Origin: Calditrichaeota bacterium AABM5.125.24 | Lineage (GTDB): Bacteria; Electryoneota; AABM5-125-24; Hatepunaeales; Hatepunaeaceae | NCBI GenBank assembly: GCA_002127415.1 | Contig: MWJR01000162.1 | Coordinates: 1 to 13,148 of the forward strand | DNA: 13,148 bases | Direction of reading: 5' to 3' | Shown here: positions 10,455 through 13,148 of the stretch, one piece after another | Layout of the letters: each line of letters begins with the position of its first letter | Numbering within the stretch: the first letter of the stretch is position 1 | Notes under the pieces: generated by a model | Database searches by the model: none | What the model was told of the DNA's origin: nothing | What the model saw: the letters and a program-made list of their open reading frames with translations, nothing else | Made by a program: the position numbers and the translations under genes

Positions 10455-13148
10455 ATGCAACGGACTTTAGTATTTGTAACAATTCTGTTGGCGTTGACGA
10501 TCGGCCTGATCGTGGGCTGCCAGGACGATGGGGGTCCTGCAGGTGCAGGCATTGGTGGAGGCGGTGAAGTTGCCTCAATCGCTCTCGACATAACCCACGG
10601 TCACATCCGCGGCTTTGTTGGTGAGCGGCGGACTGAACAGGTGACCGCCACCGCCCGCAACATCGACGGCTTTGGTGTTGAAGGGGTCAAGATTGAGTTC
10701 GCTATTCAGGCCCCCCAGGTATGGAAGGGAACCATCGCCGCTGCCGGAACGGACACTGCTACCAACGTAGCGGGCGAGTTCAAGGCGGCTTACACGGTGG
10801 TGCTCGAGCGATCGACCAATGTGGTCATCGAGGCGCGTTCCGGTCAGGTGAGTGCCACCAAGGTGGTCAACATCGAGATCGTGCAGGACATCCTGGGCGA
10901 GATCGAGATCGTGGCTGCCAAGCAGGTGTTGACGGTGCCGCCCGGTCGAACCGACCAGACCACCGTTACCGCCTCGCTGTCGGACACCAACGGTGTCGCC
11001 ATATCCGGCATTCTGGTGCACTTCAGCACCCAGCCCATCAATCTGGGAACCGTCGATGGAGACACCGGAACTACCGACTTCAACGGGTTGGTCACCAAGA
11101 CCTTCAGTTCGATTGTCAACAGATACGGCTTCTGCGACATAATAGCCAAGGTCGGAGAGAGGTCTGCCAGCACGACAATTGAGATCAGGCCGAGGTCTGA
11201 ACCGTGCGATATCAGGTTGCACACCCAATATAACCCGGTCTACGTCCTCCCCGATGAGAACAGACAGGTAGAGATCAAAGCCTATGTGACCGATGATAAC
11301 GGCCGCAGTGTGGAAGGCGCCACAGTGGAGTTTCAGGTGAGTGGGAACCCGAGGTTCGGCTCCCTGGTTGCCCAGGATACCACCGACTTCGAGGGTAAGA
11401 TCGTAACCACCTTCCACACCCTCGGCGATCACGGAATGGTGTGGCTCCATGCTACGGTTCTCCCCAGCGTTACAGGGGGAACCTCCGCCGGAGAAGGGGA
11501 TGACGGCGGTTCTCTCAGGGTATCGAGGCTGACCGTGTCCGGCAAGGCCCAGGGGGTTATAGCCGGGATCAACCAGGGAGAGATAACCGACTCGCTGGGC
11601 CTCGATGTCATATTGGTCAATCGTGAGATCGGAGATTTGATCGTGAACGCCTTCCCCAACTACCTGAACATACCTCCCGATTCGATTGCACATTCCACCA
11701 TCCGGGCTCAGGTGCGTGATTTACAGTTCAAAGCGATCGGCGGGCTCAATATCGACTACGAGGCCTCCCACGGCACCCTGTCGGGGATTACTCCCACCGA
11801 CAGCGCCGGGGTTTCGACCGCCGAGTGGATCATCCTGCCCCAGAGCGACTTCCCCGATGACGACAGGATAGAAGCCGAGATCACCGCTTCCGTGTTCGGG
11901 ATGGATCCGGTGACGACCACTATCACGGTGGTGAAATCAGCCAGCGATGTCGGCACGTTGACACTCAACACCGACCGACAGTCTATCTACGCCGATAACG
12001 GCCTGACCAAGGCCAGTCTGACCGCGGTGCTGAAGGACGCCGACTACCAGGCCCTGGCGGGAAGGCAGGTGATCTTCACCGCCACCCACGGCTCGGTCAA
12101 CTCCCCCGTCACCACCGATTCGATGGGGATCGCCCGCGCGGAGCTGGTGGATATCGGTCTCCCCTCGGTGGATCCCAACGACAACCCTGAACCGGCTGTG
12201 GTAATCGTCAAGTATAACCCGATGGGACTGCAGGCGCAGGTGGAGATTATGATCCTGGAGCGCAATCCGGTAGATATGATCACGCTGAGTGCGGCTGCCA
12301 ACCAGATGACCGCCGGCAGCAACGACTCCTGCTCGGCTAGGGCCACCTGCATTCTGGAGAACGGCGACCGGGCTCCCGACGGGACTATGGTCAATTTCAG
12401 GGCCCAGATCGGTCGCTTCACCCAGGACGCGGTGACGGTGATCGGCGGCTTCGGGGTGGCTGAGACCTTCTATATCGCCGGGAACAATGTCGGCACCGAT
12501 GTGCTGACCGCTTTCGTGGTCAACGTTGATGGCGACACGGTGGTCAGCAACGAATGGATGATTACGCTGCTGCCCGGTCCGCCCAACAACGTCAGGGTCA
12601 GTGCAGATCCGACCAGTCTGCCCACCAACGATCCGTCCGCGTTTTCGACCATCACAGCCACGGTCTCCGACACCGCCAACAACCCGGTCGAGGAGGGGAC
12701 TATGGTGACATTCGAAACCACCCTGGGGTCGATAGATCCAAATGCCACGACGGATGATGCCGGTCAGGCAAAGGTCAGGCTGGTTCCCGGTGTGGCGGCG
12801 GGTATCGCGTTGGTGACGGCCACAGTTGTGACCCCTGCCGGGCCGATCACGGGGCAAACGACGGTGAGGTTCATCTCCGGGCAACCGAACTCAATCGAGC
12901 TGACCGCCGATCCGCTCCTGATACAGGTGGTCGGCACCGGCGGCATCGAGACCTCTACCCTCAGGGCCACCGTTCGTGACCCGAATGGGAACCTGATGAC
13001 TGCGACACCGGTGACGGTCGTGTTTGAGCTTATACACGAGCCGCCGCAACCGGAAGGCTGCAACATCAACAACCGCGGACAGCTCGACTCTTCCAACACC
13101 TCCAACGGGGTGGCGGTTGTGTCGCTGAACTCGGGCACCCAGATCGGC
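10455..13148 (+). CDS. Large multi-Ig-like-domain (Big/invasin-type) lipoprotein, cut by the window end
   Basis: Open for 898 codons and still open at the window end. The N-terminus is a lipoprotein signal: a hydrophobic stretch then LIVGC, lipobox cysteine C22, followed by an acidic, Gly-rich linker (QDDGG...GIGGGGEV). The rest is a chain of Ig-like modules of about 100 residues, roughly at 39-143, 148-245, 250-362, 394-494, 499-601, 605-706, 709-806 and from 811. Most carry a turn of the type TTD..G.A near their end, for example TTDFNGLV (206-213), TTDFEGKI (309-316) and TTDDAGQA (765-772). This is the pattern of bacterial Ig-like (Big_1/invasin) repeats that build rods on the cell surface, usually for adhesion. 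Residues 363-393 fall outside the repeats. Start chosen by the ribosome site at 10442-10446 and the lipobox. The C-terminus, which may hold a binding or anchoring domain, is not visible. Confidence 0.85.
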   Translation, partial: MQRTLVFVTILLALTIGLIVGCQDDGGPAGAGIGGGGEVASIALDITHGHIRGFVGERRTEQVTATARNIDGFGVEGVKIEFAIQAPQVWKGTIAAAGTDTATNVAGEFKAAYTVVLERSTNVVIEARSGQVSATKVVNIEIVQDILGEIEIVAAKQVLTVPPGRTDQTTVTASLSDTNGVAISGILVHFSTQPINLGTVDGDTGTTDFNGLVTKTFSSIVNRYGFCDIIAKVGERSASTTIEIRPRSEPCDIRLHTQYNPVYVLPDENRQVEIKAYVTDDNGRSVEGATVEFQVSGNPRFGSLVAQDTTDFEGKIVTTFHTLGDHGMVWLHATVLPSVTGGTSAGEGDDGGSLRVSRLTVSGKAQGVIAGINQGEITDSLGLDVILVNREIGDLIVNAFPNYLNIPPDSIAHSTIRAQVRDLQFKAIGGLNIDYEASHGTLSGITPTDSAGVSTAEWIILPQSDFPDDDRIEAEITASVFGMDPVTTTITVVKSASDVGTLTLNTDRQSIYADNGLTKASLTAVLKDADYQALAGRQVIFTATHGSVNSPVTTDSMGIARAELVDIGLPSVDPNDNPEPAVVIVKYNPMGLQAQVEIMILERNPVDMITLSAAANQMTAGSNDSCSARATCILENGDRAPDGTMVNFRAQIGRFTQDAVTVIGGFGVAETFYIAGNNVGTDVLTAFVVNVDGDTVVSNEWMITLLPGPPNNVRVSADPTSLPTNDPSAFSTITATVSDTANNPVEEGTMVTFETTLGSIDPNATTDDAGQAKVRLVPGVAAGIALVTATVVTPAGPITGQTTVRFISGQPNSIELTADPLLIQVVGTGGIETSTLRATVRDPNGNLMTATPVTVVFELIHEPPQPEGCNINNRGQLDSSNTSNGVAVVSLNSGTQIG

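Noticed and set aside
1..13148. tRNA, rRNA, insertion sequence or phage genes
   Set aside because: No cloverleaf, transposase motif, terminal inverted repeat or integrase was recognised. The window is a continuous run of cell-envelope genes.

Overview
The window is a one-directional block of the + strand carrying a compact type IV pilus (or closely related type II secretion-like) assembly locus, followed by an outer-membrane polysaccharide-export-like protein and the start of a very long Ig-repeat lipoprotein. A secretin, an N0-binding inner-membrane partner and Sec/lipoprotein signals all imply a diderm bacterium. The sequence is GC-rich. The divergent, compact proteins and the two large PilX-like proteins look more like an uncultivated or candidate-phylum lineage (FCB-like is my best guess, low confidence) than a proteobacterium. 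I cannot name the organism.

Layout. 1-124: tail of the preceding region, with no complete gene. 125-787: minor pilin of PilW/PulJ type with a prepilin leader. 847-2313 and 2480-3958: two closely related, very large PilX/GspK-like proteins (488 and 492 residues) in tandem. 2314-2479: spacer holding a hairpin and a decayed copy of the 3' end of the PilW-like gene, which shows that the duplicated unit was about 1.63 kb and included that gene's tail. 3959-4182: 224-base non-coding leader with a strong 10-bp hairpin, a long-range inverted repeat abutting a run of seven T, and an AT-rich direct repeat with 10-base period just before pilM. 4183-7095: pilM, pilN, pilO and a pilP-like gene, the alignment complex that links the cytoplasmic motor side to the secretin. 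7176-8606: a short secretin (pilQ). 8666-10366: a Wza-like Poly_export/SLBB protein. 10455 to the window end: a lipoprotein of at least 898 residues with about eight Ig-like modules, cut by the window edge.

How the genes fit together. PilM (actin-like, cytoplasmic) would bind PilN. PilN and PilO would form a membrane heterodimer that contacts the PilP-like protein, whose C-terminal domain would dock to the N0 domain of the secretin pore. The PilW-like and two PilX-like proteins would be minor pilins that start or cap the fibre. The PilX-like proteins lack the Glu5 of ordinary pilins, as GspK does, which fits a tip position. The SLBB protein and Ig-repeat lipoprotein suggest that surface polysaccharide and adhesion are tied to the same locus. 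No PilB/PilT ATPase, PilC platform, prepilin peptidase or major pilin lies inside the window.

The points most worth following up are the tandem pair of giant tip-pilin-like proteins with its included pilin-tail remnant, the structured leader before pilM, the missing phosphate-2 aspartate in PilM, the GspC-like (membrane-anchored, not lipoprotein) PilP, and the pairing of a secretin with an SLBB exporter.
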